Source: UBA1429 sp964482225
GTDB taxonomy: Bacteria > Chloroflexota > Anaerolineae > UBA1429
Direction of reading: 5' to 3'
Assembly (NCBI GenBank): GCA_964482225.1
Contig: CAYZWT010000018.1
Location: 1-64,000 of the forward strand
DNA: 64,000 nt
Below the pieces are notes generated by a model. It was given only the letters and a program-made list of their open reading frames with translations, had not been told where the DNA came from and did not search any database. Below, piece by piece: positions 33,752-42,167 of the stretch; position 1 is the stretch's first letter, and each line of letters begins with the position of its first letter. A program made the position numbers and the translations under genes.

Positions 33752-35137
33752 ATGGACGACACCGCCGGCCGGCGCGCCGCCCTCATCGCCGTCACCATGA
33801 TCTCGTTCTCCACGCCGTTCATGATCTCGGGCGTCAACATCAGCCTGCCCGCCATCGGGCGTGAGCTGGAGCTGAGCGCCATCGCCCAGAGCTGGGTGAC
33901 CACCATCTACAGCCTCTCTACCGGCGTGTTCCTGCTGCCCTTTGGCAAGCTGGCCGATATCTATGGCCGCAAGCGGCTGTTCATCATCGGCGTCGTCCTG
34001 TACACCCTCGCGTCGGCCCTGTGCGCCCTGGCGGGCTCGGCGGCCACCCTGCTGGGCAGCCGCGCCTTTCAGGGCATTGGCGCGGCCCTGATCTTTGCCA
34101 CCAGCACGGCCATTCTCACCTCAATCTATCCCCCACGGCAGCGGGGTCGCGTCCTGGGCGTCAATGTGGCCGCCGTGTACGTGGGGCTCTCGGTGGGGCC
34201 CTACCTGGGCGGCGCCATGGTCGAGGCCCTAGGCTGGCGCAGCGTCTTTTGGGCCAACGTGCCCCTGGCCCTGCTCACCCTGGCGTTCACCCTCTGGAAG
34301 GTCAAGGGCGAGTGGGCCGATTCGCCGGGCGAGTCCTTTGACTTGCTGGGCTCGGGGGTCTATGGCGCCAGCGTGGTGGCGCTGATGATCGGCTTTGCCC
34401 AACTGCCCAACCTGAACGGCGTCTGGCTCATCCTGCTGGGCGCCCTGGCCGGGGCCGCCTTTCTCTGGCGCCAGGCGCACATCGCGACGCCCCTGCTCGA
34501 ACTGGGCCTCTTTCGGGGCAGCCGCGTGTTCACCCTCTCCAGCATCGCCGCCCTGATTGACTATGCCTCCACCATCTCGGTCACTTTTTTGATGAGCCTG
34601 TACTTGCAGTACATCAAGGGGCTCAGCCCGCGCGAGGCCGGGGCCGTGCTGGTGGCCCAACCCGTCGTGCAGGCCATCTTTTCGCCCGTCGCGGGCTGGA
34701 TCTCGGATCGCATCGCCGTGCGTTGGGTGGCCAGCCTGGGGTTGGCGTTCACCCTAACGGGGCTGGTCATGCTCACGCGCCTGAACGCCGCCACCGGCAT
34801 GGGCTATATCGTCGCCTGTCTGCTGGTGCTGGGCTTTGGCTTTGCCCTCTTTTCCTCGCCCAACACCAGCGCCATCATGGGGGCGGTGCGCCGCCGCCAC
34901 TATGGCGTGGCCTCGGGCATGGTGGCCACCATGCGCACCTTTGGGCAGATGCTCGGCATGGGTGTGGTGCTGATCCTCTTTGGCCTGTTCATGGGCCAGG
35001 TGCAGATCACCCCCGCCAACCATGCCGCGTTCGTCCAGAGCGTGCGGGTCGCCTTTACGATCTCGTCGGCGCTGTGCGCCGTGGCGCTGGTGGCCTCGCT
35101 GGCGCGGGGCGAGGCGCCAACGCCGCCGGAGGAGTGA
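33752..35137 (+). CDS. MFS drug:H+ antiporter, DHA2 (14-TM) type
   Basis: 461 residues with 14 predicted helices. Motif A-like GKLADIYGRKRLF lies in loop 2-3, and the EmrB/QacA-type 'RAFQGIGAALIFATS' motif is in TM4. It exports small hydrophobic compounds in exchange for protons by family. The substrate is unknown. ATG 33752 follows CAGGAGCC. It has no MFP or TetR partner in the vicinity. Confidence 0.9.
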   Translation: MDDTAGRRAALIAVTMISFSTPFMISGVNISLPAIGRELELSAIAQSWVTTIYSLSTGVFLLPFGKLADIYGRKRLFIIGVVLYTLASALCALAGSAATLLGSRAFQGIGAALIFATSTAILTSIYPPRQRGRVLGVNVAAVYVGLSVGPYLGGAMVEALGWRSVFWANVPLALLTLAFTLWKVKGEWADSPGESFDLLGSGVYGASVVALMIGFAQLPNLNGVWLILLGALAGAAFLWRQAHIATPLLELGLFRGSRVFTLSSIAALIDYASTISVTFLMSLYLQYIKGLSPREAGAVLVAQPVVQAIFSPVAGWISDRIAVRWVASLGLAFTLTGLVMLTRLNAATGMGYIVACLLVLGFGFALFSSPNTSAIMGAVRRRHYGVASGMVATMRTFGQMLGMGVVLILFGLFMGQVQITPANHAAFVQSVRVAFTISSALCAVALVASLARGEAPTPPEE

Positions 35138-35223
35138 TGGCAGCCAGAAGGACGCCACAGTATCAATTCAGAATGGGAGGGAAAGCGGCCAACACATTGT
35201 GGACGGCGGCGGCGAACCTTGGA

Positions 35224-35293
35224 GGGCGGGCGTCCCGCCCGCTACGCTGCGTACGCATACATGCGTCTGCAGCGTAGCGCAGTGCAACTGCGC
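35224..35293. repeat. cluster of nested hairpins
   Basis: GGGCGGG/CCCGCCC (35224-35230/35234-35240), GCTACGCTGC/GCAGCGTAGC (35241-35250/35269-35278) enclosing ACGCAT/ATGCGT, then GCGCAGT/ACTGCGC (35277-35283/35287-35293). It lies in the 377-base gap after the MFS gene, which otherwise has only the GNAT promoter. The inner core GCATACATGC also occurs (inverted) in the 7.2-kb element. Confidence 0.55.
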
Positions 35294-35413
35294 GCTCCCA
35301 AGCCGAGCGAGGGCTCACCGATTGCGGGATGTGGGCATCACCGTCCTGAGCAGTCAAGAGCCCATCCCCTCAGAGTTGAACAGTTACACGCCGCGCGCGC
35401 TCGGGGCCGCCGA

Positions 35414-35442
35414 TTGACACCCTCGCCCGGTTGCGGGATAAT
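35414..35442 (+). promoter_or_regulatory. promoter of the GNAT gene
   Basis: TTGACA (35414-35419), 17-base spacer, GATAAT (35437-35442), 73 bases before the start codon. Confidence 0.75.
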
Positions 35443-35514
35443 CCCCCTGACGCTGGCGCCGCCCATGCCTGCACAGAGCCAGACGGTCAATCTCGATGTG
35501 AGGTGTGGTAGAGC

Positions 35515-35964
35515 ATGGACGCATCCCAGGTAGAGTTGCGCGTTGGGTGCGAGATTCCCTTGAGCGAACTGATCGGCCTGTACGATTCGGTGGGCTGGAA
35601 GGCCTACACCGTCTCGGAGCGACGGCCGGATCTGCCGCGCGCGCTGCGCAACTCGACCTATGTGGTCTCGGCCTGGTACGAGGAGCGGCTGATCGGCCTG
35701 GCCCGCGCCCTCTCGGACGACGTCTCGGTCTTTTACCTGCAAGACCTGCTGGTGTTGCCGGGCTATCAGGGCCAGGGGGTCGGGACGCTGCTGTTGCGCC
35801 ATTGCCTGGAGCGCTATGCCCACGTGCGGCTACATGTCCTGCTCACCGACGACGACGAGCGGGCGCGGCGCTTTTACGAGTCCTTTGGCTTTCGGAGCAT
35901 CCGCGAGCTGAGCGAGACCCCGCTGAACGCCTTTGTGCGGGTGCATGGCGTCGAGCTGAGCTAG
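35515..35964 (+). CDS. GNAT-family N-acetyltransferase
   Basis: 149 residues with the acetyl-CoA binding motif A 'LLVLPGYQGQGVGTLLLRHC' (QxxGxG/A) at about 80-100 and the preceding beta4 'VFYLQDLLV'. It transfers acetyl from acetyl-CoA to an unidentified amine. ATG 35515 lies downstream of GAGGTG. Monocistronic, convergent with the lactonase gene. Confidence 0.88.
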   Translation: MDASQVELRVGCEIPLSELIGLYDSVGWKAYTVSERRPDLPRALRNSTYVVSAWYEERLIGLARALSDDVSVFYLQDLLVLPGYQGQGVGTLLLRHCLERYAHVRLHVLLTDDDERARRFYESFGFRSIRELSETPLNAFVRVHGVELS

Positions 35965-35972
35965 AGCCGCCC

Positions 35973-36995
35973 CTATTCCGCGCCCCCCATTGCCAGCGCC
36001 AACACCCACATCGGGTTGCGCCCCAGGGCATAGGTCGCGATCTCGTCCAGTTGGCCGGTGGCGTCATCCAGGGCATAGGCCGCCAGCCGGTCGGAGCCAA
36101 GGCCCGCCGTGTACAGGAACCGCCCCGAGGGCTCCATTCCGAACACCCGGGGCGTGGGTTCGGTGGGCCGGTGCCCCGCCGCCGTGATCAGCCCCGTATC
36201 CCCGGCCACGCCAAACACCGCCAGGCTATCGTGCCCCCGGTTCGAGACGAACAGCCAACGCCCGTTGGGGCTCATGTGGATCTGGGCGCAGCTATTCTTG
36301 CCCGTGAACCCCTCCGGCAACGTCGAGAGGGTCTGCATGAGTTCGAGCTGCCCCGTACCGGCATCCAGGGCATAGCTGCTGACGGTGGAGCTATCCTCGT
36401 TGGAGACGTACACCCGGTCCAGGCTGGGGTGGTAGCAATAGTGGCGCGGCCCGGCCTCCGGTTGCACCGGCGCCTTGGGTTGGGGCAGGGGCGTCAAGCG
36501 CCCGCTGGCGGCATCGAAAGCGAATTGCAGGATCTGGTTGGCGGGCACGGTGTGGGGCAAGTAGGCGTAACGGTTGGAGGGATCGGTGCGGATGCAATGG
36601 GCGTGGGGCGCCGTCTCGATCCACTGCACCGCCTCTTGTGCCAGCGCGCCATCCTCGCCGATGCGATGCACCGCGCAGCGCCCAGCCCCATAGTAGGCCG
36701 TCAGGGCATAGCGCCCGGCGCGGTCGGTCGAGACATAGCAGGGGTCCACGGGCAGCTCGATGGCGCTGATGACCTCGCCCAGGCCGCGCGCCGTGTCCAG
36801 GCGCAGGGTGGCCAGACCGGGGCGGCGGCGCAGGCCCACCACCAGCCAGCGGCCTTGCGGGTCCACCGCCAGGGGCGCGGGGCCATCTGGCAGCTCGTAC
36901 TGACCCTCGACGGCCAGGGCACCGGTGTGGGCGTCCATGCGGTAGATCGTGATCCGGTCGGCATCCTGCTGGCAACAAAAGACCCGCGTGACCAT
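35973..36995 (-). CDS. beta-propeller lactonase (6-phosphogluconolactonase-type, PF10282)
   Basis: 340 residues of repeated blades, each ending in patterns such as 'GRWLFVSNRGHDSLAVF' and 'GRYALTAYY', the hallmark of the seven-bladed lactonase family that includes YbhE/Pgl. ATG 36995 is preceded by GGAGGAG. An in-frame ATG at 37019 lacks this. It is the last gene of the prs, SDR, lactonase operon, which suggests sugar-lactone or pentose-phosphate metabolism. No catalytic residues are assigned. Confidence 0.85.
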   Translation of the reverse strand: MVTRVFCCQQDADRITIYRMDAHTGALAVEGQYELPDGPAPLAVDPQGRWLVVGLRRRPGLATLRLDTARGLGEVISAIELPVDPCYVSTDRAGRYALTAYYGAGRCAVHRIGEDGALAQEAVQWIETAPHAHCIRTDPSNRYAYLPHTVPANQILQFAFDAASGRLTPLPQPKAPVQPEAGPRHYCYHPSLDRVYVSNEDSSTVSSYALDAGTGQLELMQTLSTLPEGFTGKNSCAQIHMSPNGRWLFVSNRGHDSLAVFGVAGDTGLITAAGHRPTEPTPRVFGMEPSGRFLYTAGLGSDRLAAYALDDATGQLDEIATYALGRNPMWVLALAMGGAE

Positions 36996-37030
36996 CTGTT
37001 TCTCCTCCAGGTTTTGCATCGAGCGGCTCT

Positions 37031-37846
37031 CTAGGCCTGGGCGTCCTCCGCCAGGGCGCGCTGCACCGTCGCGCCCACCGAATCCTGCAACTGGGCCGTG
37101 AGCCCGCCATCCACCAGCAGGGCGTGGCCCGTGATGAACGAGGCCTCATCCGAGGCCAGGAACAGGGCCGCCTGGGCCACCTCGTGGGTGGTGCCGGGCC
37201 GGCCCAGGGGATAGATCAACTGTTGCAGACGCATCCGCTCGGGGTTGGCCTGCAAGATGCCGACGTTCTTTTCCGTCACGATCATGCCGGGGCAGATGGC
37301 GTTCACGCGGATGCCCTGTGGGCCGTAATCCACGGCCATCTGGCGGGTCAGGTTCACCAGGGCCGCTTTCATGGCGTCATAGGGAAAGTAGGAGCGCGAG
37401 GCCAGGATGCCATGCACCGAAGCGACATTGAGGATCACGCCGCCCCCGCCCTTGATCATCTCGGGGATGGCGCAGCGGCTGCCGATCACCGCCGCGCGGA
37501 TGATGGTCTGATAGCTCAGGTCCAGGTCTTCCAGCGGCACCTCGGTCAGGCGCCCGTTGGGGCCGCTCCAGGCGTTGTTCATCAGGATATCCAGGCGGCC
37601 AAAGGCCTCGATGGCGCTGGCTACCAGGATCTGCGGGGTCTCGGGGTCGGTGATGTCGCCCGGTACATAGATCGCCTCGCCGCCTGCCGCCTGAATGCCC
37701 GCCGCCACCTCTTGCCCCAGCCCTTCCCGGCGCCCGTGCACTACCACGCGGGCGCCCTCTTGGGCGAACAGCTCGGCGCTGGCCCGCCCGATGCCCGATG
37801 TCGAGCCGGTGATGATCGCAACCTTGTCTGCCAGTCTCTTGCTCAC
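37031..37846 (-). CDS. SDR-family oxidoreductase
   Basis: 271 residues, classical short-chain dehydrogenase: NAD(P) motif TGSTSGIG at about 13-20, 'NNAWSG' motif, Ser in NVASVHG and catalytic YDAMK (YxxxK). The C-terminal 'ASDEASFITGHALLVDGG' is typical. Probably glucose-1-dehydrogenase or FabG-like, but the substrate is not readable. It lies 22 bases downstream of the PRPP synthase and 35 bases upstream of the lactonase, consistent with a dehydrogenase-lactonase pair. Confidence 0.9.
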   Translation of the reverse strand: MSKRLADKVAIITGSTSGIGRASAELFAQEGARVVVHGRREGLGQEVAAGIQAAGGEAIYVPGDITDPETPQILVASAIEAFGRLDILMNNAWSGPNGRLTEVPLEDLDLSYQTIIRAAVIGSRCAIPEMIKGGGGVILNVASVHGILASRSYFPYDAMKAALVNLTRQMAVDYGPQGIRVNAICPGMIVTEKNVGILQANPERMRLQQLIYPLGRPGTTHEVAQAALFLASDEASFITGHALLVDGGLTAQLQDSVGATVQRALAEDAQA

Positions 37847-37868
37847 TTGTTACTCTCCGGTATGGTGG

Positions 37869-39182
37869 CTAGTCGTAAAAGCCCAGGCTACGGGGCGCAT
37901 CGGCGCGCCACAAGGGGCTGATTGAGGTGCCCCGGTGGATGCCCCGAATGGCATAGGCCAGCATGGGCGCCACGCTCAGGATGCGCAGCTTGGGGTGGCG
38001 CTTGGGCGGCGGCACCAACACCGTATCTGTGACCACCAACTCGTCCAGCCAGGGGGCGTCCAGGCGCGGCAGGGCGCTGGGCAACAGCACCGGGTGGGTG
38101 ATGGCCACGTGCACCTCGGGGCGCGCCCCCTGTTCCAGCAGAGAGGGCACCTGGGTCAGTACGCTGCCGCTGGCGATAATGTCGTCAATCAGGATGGGCA
38201 CTTTACCGCGCACATCGCCCACCACATGGGTGGTCTCGACCCGGCCCCCGGCCTCGCGCCGCTTTTGCATCAACACCAGGGGGATGCCCAACGCCTGGGC
38301 ATAGAGCCCAGCCAGGCGCGCCCGGCCCACATCGGGCGCGACAATGACGGCATCTTGCAGATAGGGCTTGTCGCGAAAATAGTCGGCCAGGATCGCATAG
38401 GCCTGGAGCCGGTCCACAGGCACGGTGAAAAAACCCTGGGTGGCCTCGGCGTGAATGTCCACATAGATCACCCGGTCCACGCCCACCGTCTCGAGCATGG
38501 TAGCCACCAGCCGCGCGCTGATGGCCTCGCGCCCCTGGGCCATGCGCTCCTGGCGCGCATAGGGAAAGTAGGGCACGATGGCCGTGATCTGGGCCGCCGA
38601 CGCCCGGCGCAACGCATCCACCATGAGCAGCATCTCCATCAGGTGCTCGTTCACCGGCGCGGTGCAGGGCTGGATCACGAATACATCGGTCTTGCGCACC
38701 ACCTCGTCTATCTGAATATAGACCTCGCTATCAGGGAAGGAGCGCACCGTCAAAGAGGCCAGGGGCGAGCCCAAGCGCCGGGCTACCGCCTGGGCCAGGG
38801 GACGGTTGGCGCGCCCGGCAAAGATGCGAATGTCGTTTTCGGCGGGTTCCTGGTGGGCCATGCGCCCCAGCCCCAACACGTGCGCCTCGACGGCGTTCAG
38901 CAAGGCCGATTCAGGGCCCTCGGCAGCGTATTCGTGCACCTCGGGCAGCAAGCGGCACACGCCCCCCAGCCCCTGCAAGATGCAATCGGCCCGCTCCAAA
39001 GGGGGGCTCTCCTCGCGCATCTGCCGCATGAGGCATTGCACCAGCTCTTGGAACTCGTCCAGGTTGTGGTGCAGTGAGATCGGGGCAGTGGGCGTATCAG
39101 CCCGCCGGTATACAAAGCCCCAATCGCGCCAGTCCTCTCCTCCCGGCCAGCGGGCCTGCAACACGCGGTAGAATATCCTCAC
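37869..39182 (-). CDS. prs: PRPP synthase with extra N-terminal domain
   Basis: 437 residues. The C-terminal about 320 are a ribose-phosphate pyrophosphokinase: DIRIFAGRANRPLAQ start, 'FPDSEVYIQIDE', 'PYFPYARQERMAQGREAISA', 'DIHAEATQGFF', KRRE loop and PRPP loop LIDDIIASGSVL. The loop reads DDIIASGS instead of DDMIDTAGT and looks more like class III enzymes. Residues 1 to about 115 are an extension absent from normal Prs. It starts at GTG 39182 after GAGGGGGA; the TTG at 39266 falls on the -35 and is excluded. First gene of the operon. Confidence 0.87.
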   Translation of the reverse strand: MRIFYRVLQARWPGGEDWRDWGFVYRRADTPTAPISLHHNLDEFQELVQCLMRQMREESPPLERADCILQGLGGVCRLLPEVHEYAAEGPESALLNAVEAHVLGLGRMAHQEPAENDIRIFAGRANRPLAQAVARRLGSPLASLTVRSFPDSEVYIQIDEVVRKTDVFVIQPCTAPVNEHLMEMLLMVDALRRASAAQITAIVPYFPYARQERMAQGREAISARLVATMLETVGVDRVIYVDIHAEATQGFFTVPVDRLQAYAILADYFRDKPYLQDAVIVAPDVGRARLAGLYAQALGIPLVLMQKRREAGGRVETTHVVGDVRGKVPILIDDIIASGSVLTQVPSLLEQGARPEVHVAITHPVLLPSALPRLDAPWLDELVVTDTVLVPPPKRHPKLRILSVAPMLAYAIRGIHRGTSISPLWRADAPRSLGFYD

Positions 39183-39236
39183 GTCTTCCCCCTCAGTTTG
39201 CACTGTGCACCGCCGAGCGCAGCTTGATGCAAACGT

Positions 39237-39266
39237 AGTATAATCAACCGGTTCCGGACGTGTCAA
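39237..39266 (-). promoter_or_regulatory. promoter of the prs-SDR-lactonase operon
   Basis: Minus-strand TTGACA (39266-39261), 18-base spacer, TATACT (39242-39237). Transcription near 39230. The -10 overlaps the -10 of the opposing gene. Confidence 0.75.
39239..39244 (+). promoter_or_regulatory. -10 box of the CrtI-like gene, overlapping the divergent promoter
   Basis: TATAAT on the plus strand shares four base pairs with the minus-strand TATACT. No clear -35 at 17 bases. The start codon is at 39281. Confidence 0.5.
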
Positions 39267-39280
39267 CGAGGAGGTGGGGC

Positions 39281-40768
39281 ATGACCACTGGTAGCATGAT
39301 CATCATCGGGGCAGGGGTCGCGGGCCTGGCGACGGGCTGCTATGCCCGCATGAATGGCTATGAAACGCTTTTGCTGGAAAAGCACGACCGCCCCGGCGGC
39401 GTGTGCGCCTCGTGGCAGCGGGGCGATTATGTCTTTGATTACTGCCTGCACCACATGGCCGGCACCGCCCCCGCTTCTCCCCTGCACCGCGTCTGGCGCG
39501 CCCTGGGCGCCCTGGATGACACGCCCATCCTGAACGACGAAAGCCTGGTGCGCATCGAGGCCCCTGACGGGCAGGCGTTGGATCTCTATGGCGACCTGGA
39601 TCGCCTTCAGGCCCATATGCTGGCGCTGGCGCCGGGCGATGGCCCGGCCGTCCGGCGCTATGTGGGGGCGGCGCGTTCCCTGGCCAAGGCTGACGTCATG
39701 GCTATGGGCTTGCACGACCTGGCAGGTAACCTGCGCCTGGCCCTGCGCTTTCCTACCATTATGCGCTGCGGCGGCATTCGGCTGGACCAACTGGCCGCCC
39801 AGTTCACCGATCCCTTTATGCAGCGCGCCCTGGCCCGCGCCCAGTATGGCATGGACGGGGCCGGCATCCCCGTCATGGCCAATGTCATGTTTCTGGGCGG
39901 CCTCCAGCGGGGCGATCTGGGCCGGCCCTGGGGCGGCTCGGGCGCCATGTCCCAGCGCATGGCGGATCGGTACCAAGCCCTGGGCGGCGAGCTCGTCTAC
40001 AGGGCGCCGGTGCGCGAGATCATTATCGAGGGCGACAGGGCGCGGGGCGTGCGGCTGGCCGATGGCACAGAGCGCCGGGCCGACCTGGTCGTTTCCGCAG
40101 CCGATGGCTATGCCACGGTATTCAGGATGCTGGGCGGCCGCTACACCAACCCCATCATTGACGCCTTTTACCAGGCTTACCCGGAGGAGCAGGAGTTTGG
40201 CCTGACGGTCTATTTGGGCGTGAACCGTGACCTGACGGATGAGCCCCATCATCTGACGCTGCTGTATGACGAGCCGATCGAGATCGCCGGCCGTTCCCAT
40301 AGCGCCCTCTATGTCGAGACCATGGCCCACGACGCGGGCATGGCGCCGCCGGGCAAGTCGGTCGTCAAGGCTGTGGCCACAGGCGCCTATGCGCCCTGGA
40401 AGGAGCTGCGCGAGCAGGACCCCGCCGCCTATCGCGCTGCCAAGCGCGCCATCGCCGATGCTGTGGCCCAAAAGCTGGACCAGCGCTGGCCGGGGCTGGC
40501 CGCCAACGTGGAGGCATGGGACGTGGTCACTCCTGTGACCGTGGAGCGCTACACCGGCAGCTTTCGGGGCTGGCAGCCCTGGGGCGCCCCCAAGGGCGGC
40601 ATGAAGGTCATGTTCCAGGGGCTGACCAAGACCCTGCCGGGCCTTGAAGGGTTCCACCACGTGGGCCAGTGGGCCAAGGCCATGATCGGGCTCCCCAATG
40701 CCGCCATCTCGGGGCGCGCCCTGGTGAAGCAACTGTGCCGCCAGGCCGGGCGCCGGTTCGAGGAGTGA
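39281..40768 (+). CDS. CrtI/phytoene desaturase-like FAD-dependent oxidoreductase
   Basis: 495 residues. The N-terminal Rossmann motif MIIIGAGVAGLATGCYA and 'LLLEKHDRPGGVCAS' are the FAD-binding start of the phytoene desaturase/retinol saturase family. C-terminal 'GFHHVGQWAKAMIGLPNAAISGRALVKQL' is the second FAD contact. No other carotenoid genes are nearby, so the substrate is uncertain. ATG 39281 follows GAGGAGG. A related amine-oxidase role remains possible. Confidence 0.82.
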   Translation: MTTGSMIIIGAGVAGLATGCYARMNGYETLLLEKHDRPGGVCASWQRGDYVFDYCLHHMAGTAPASPLHRVWRALGALDDTPILNDESLVRIEAPDGQALDLYGDLDRLQAHMLALAPGDGPAVRRYVGAARSLAKADVMAMGLHDLAGNLRLALRFPTIMRCGGIRLDQLAAQFTDPFMQRALARAQYGMDGAGIPVMANVMFLGGLQRGDLGRPWGGSGAMSQRMADRYQALGGELVYRAPVREIIIEGDRARGVRLADGTERRADLVVSAADGYATVFRMLGGRYTNPIIDAFYQAYPEEQEFGLTVYLGVNRDLTDEPHHLTLLYDEPIEIAGRSHSALYVETMAHDAGMAPPGKSVVKAVATGAYAPWKELREQDPAAYRAAKRAIADAVAQKLDQRWPGLAANVEAWDVVTPVTVERYTGSFRGWQPWGAPKGGMKVMFQGLTKTLPGLEGFHHVGQWAKAMIGLPNAAISGRALVKQLCRQAGRRFEE

Positions 40769-40897
40769 TCTATGCCCAGGCGCTTTTGCGCAGATCGGAA
40801 TATCGCCAAGAGCGCAGGAGGTGTGTCAACTCGGATGATAATCGCACCGAACGCGGAGACCGCCCGGCCGATCCACGTTTTATGGTACACTCACATT

Positions 40898-40908
40898 TGT
40901 GCTATAAT
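40898..40908 (+). promoter_or_regulatory. extended -10 promoter P1 of the polar amino-acid binding protein
   Basis: TGTGCTATAAT with the TGn extension. Transcription near 40915. Sequence from about 40877 to 40920 is almost identical to P2 at 41989. Confidence 0.8.
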
Positions 40909-40914
40909 CCCCGG

Positions 40915-41089
40915 CAGTCTCTACCCTTCAGCAACAGGGCGTCAGGAGGGCGCTGAAGGGTAGCATTCGAGACGATGAGCAAGGGTGCTCGCGCCCAAAG
41001 CTGGGAATACGGAGGGCGCCCCTCTGCAAAGGTCATCTCGAAGGCAGAGGGCTAGATCAGTCTGCTCGCAAGCTAAGGAGGAGCACGGA
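40915..41089 (+). promoter_or_regulatory. structured 5' leader, copy 1 (candidate regulatory RNA)
   Basis: P1: CTACCCTTCAGC/GCTGAAGGGTAG (40921-40932/40952-40963). P2: GAGCA/TGCTC (40977-40981/40986-40990). P3: GCGCCC/GGGCGC (40991-40996/41014-41019). P4: CCCTCTGC/GCAGAGGG (41020-41027/41044-41051). P5: TGCTC/GAGCA (41063-41067/41081-41085) encloses the Shine-Dalgarno AAGGAG (41075-41080). P2 and P5 arms are interchangeable, so the ribosome site can be closed or open. Copy 2 keeps P1, P2 and P5. Confidence 0.65.
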
Positions 41090-41872
41090 ATGAAGTTCAA
41101 ATGGGGAGCGTTGTTGACCGTTCTATTGGCCGTGGCGTTGCTGGCAACCGCCTGCACAGACGCGCCGGCCAGCAGCGGGGCTGAGGGGGACAAGGTCTAT
41201 GTTGTGGCCATGGATGCGTCCTTCCCGCCGATGGAGTTTGTGGATGAGAACAAGGAGATCGTCGGCTTTGACGTGGATCTCCTGACGGCCATCGCCGAGG
41301 AGATGGGGTTCGAGTTCGAGATCAAGAACACCGCCTGGGATGGCATCTTTGCCGGGCTCGAGAGCGGCGACTATGACGTGATCATGTCGGCGGTGACGAT
41401 CCGCGCGGATCGCCAGGAAAAGTACGACTTTACCGATCCGTACATCAATGCCGGACAGGCCATCGTCGTGCGCGCCGATGACACCGAGATCCTGGGCCCC
41501 GACGATCTCTCCGGGCGCAACGTGGGCGCGCAGATCGGCACCACCGGCGCCTTTGCCATCCAGGATATCGCGGGCGCCATCCTCAAAGAGTACGACTCGG
41601 CCGATTTGGCGCTCTTGGACCTGGTGAGCGGCAACATTGACGCCGTGGTGGTGGATACCCCCGTGGCCGCCGACTATGCCCTTCTTTCGGCCCAGTTCGC
41701 CGGCCGCCTCAAGATCGTGGGCGACGCCATTACCAGCGAAGAGTATGGCGCCCTGGTCAACAAGGGCCAGAACCAAGAGTTCCTCGAGATGTTCAATGAG
41801 GGTCTGTCGCGCGTCCAGAGCTCGGGCATGTATGACCAGATCTATGCGCGGTGGATTTCGCCCGTCGAATAG
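41090..41872 (+). CDS. polar amino-acid ABC binding lipoprotein (SBP_bac_3)
   Basis: 260 residues. Signal peptide with lipobox LLATAC, then the family-3 fold: 'AMDASFPPMEFVDENKEIVGFDVDL', 'WDGIFAGLESGDYDVIMS', 'FTDPYINAGQAIVV', as in GlnH/HisJ-type receptors for polar amino acids. Its likely permease and ATPase are encoded at 47.5-49.7 kb, on the far side of the liv genes. The signal peptide is nearly identical to that of the next binding protein (MK-KWG-LLTVLLAV-LLATAC). ATG 41090 follows AAGGAGGAGCACGGA. Confidence 0.93.
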   Translation: MKFKWGALLTVLLAVALLATACTDAPASSGAEGDKVYVVAMDASFPPMEFVDENKEIVGFDVDLLTAIAEEMGFEFEIKNTAWDGIFAGLESGDYDVIMSAVTIRADRQEKYDFTDPYINAGQAIVVRADDTEILGPDDLSGRNVGAQIGTTGAFAIQDIAGAILKEYDSADLALLDLVSGNIDAVVVDTPVAADYALLSAQFAGRLKIVGDAITSEEYGALVNKGQNQEFLEMFNEGLSRVQSSGMYDQIYARWISPVE

Positions 41873-41879
41873 CGACCAA

Positions 41880-41920
41880 GCGGCGCCGGCCTGGCCGTGT
41901 GCTGGCCAGGCCGGCGCCGC
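41880..41920 (+). terminator. 17-bp perfect hairpin after the polar amino-acid binding protein
   Basis: GCGGCGCCGGCCTGGCC (41880-41896) with GGCCAGGCCGGCGCCGC (41904-41920), loop GTGTGCT. No U-tract, so it may terminate with Rho or stabilise the 3' end for high receptor expression. Confidence 0.65.
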
Positions 41921-41988
41921 AGCCAACACCTGGTGCGGCTGCGGTTGAACGGTGCGGCGGCGCGGGCGTTTTATGGTACACTTGTATT

Positions 41989-41999
41989 TGTGCTATAAT
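41989..41999 (+). promoter_or_regulatory. extended -10 promoter P2 of the branched-chain binding protein
   Basis: TGTGCTATAAT, preceded by the same GTTTTATGGTACACT as P1. The duplication is visible base by base. Confidence 0.8.
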
Positions 42000-42005
42000 G
42001 CTCGC

Positions 42006-42167
42006 CAGTCTGTACCCTTCAGATACGCGGCATCAGGAGGGCGCTGAGGGTAACAACTAAAACGGTGAGCAATGGTGCTCGTGCCCAATGGCGGGAAGCT
42101 GGGGTTACCATCCCCACGAGAGCAGAGACGGAGATCAGTTTGCTCGCAAGCTAAGGAGGAGCACGAG
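42006..42167 (+). promoter_or_regulatory. structured 5' leader, copy 2
   Basis: TACCCTTCAG (42013-42022) pairs with CTGAGGGTA (42044-42052) with one bulge. GAGCA/TGCTC at 42067-42071/42076-42080. TGCTC/GAGCA at 42141-42145/42159-42163 around AAGGAG (42153-42158). The middle (42081-42135) has diverged from copy 1, where GGGG/CCCC around TTACCAT replaces the P3/P4 stems. The end GCTCGCAAGCTAAGGAGGAG is identical in both copies. Confidence 0.65.

Noticed and set aside
35505..37034. 509-codon plus-strand frame over GNAT and lactonase
   Set aside because: Antisense to a clear beta-propeller lactonase and out of frame with the GNAT gene. Its translation has no recognisable domain.
40970..41070. 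T-box riboswitch in the amino-acid receptor leaders
   Set aside because: AGGGTGCTC only loosely recalls the T-box antiterminator (AGGGTGGTACC). The UGGN bulge, specifier loop and terminator are absent.
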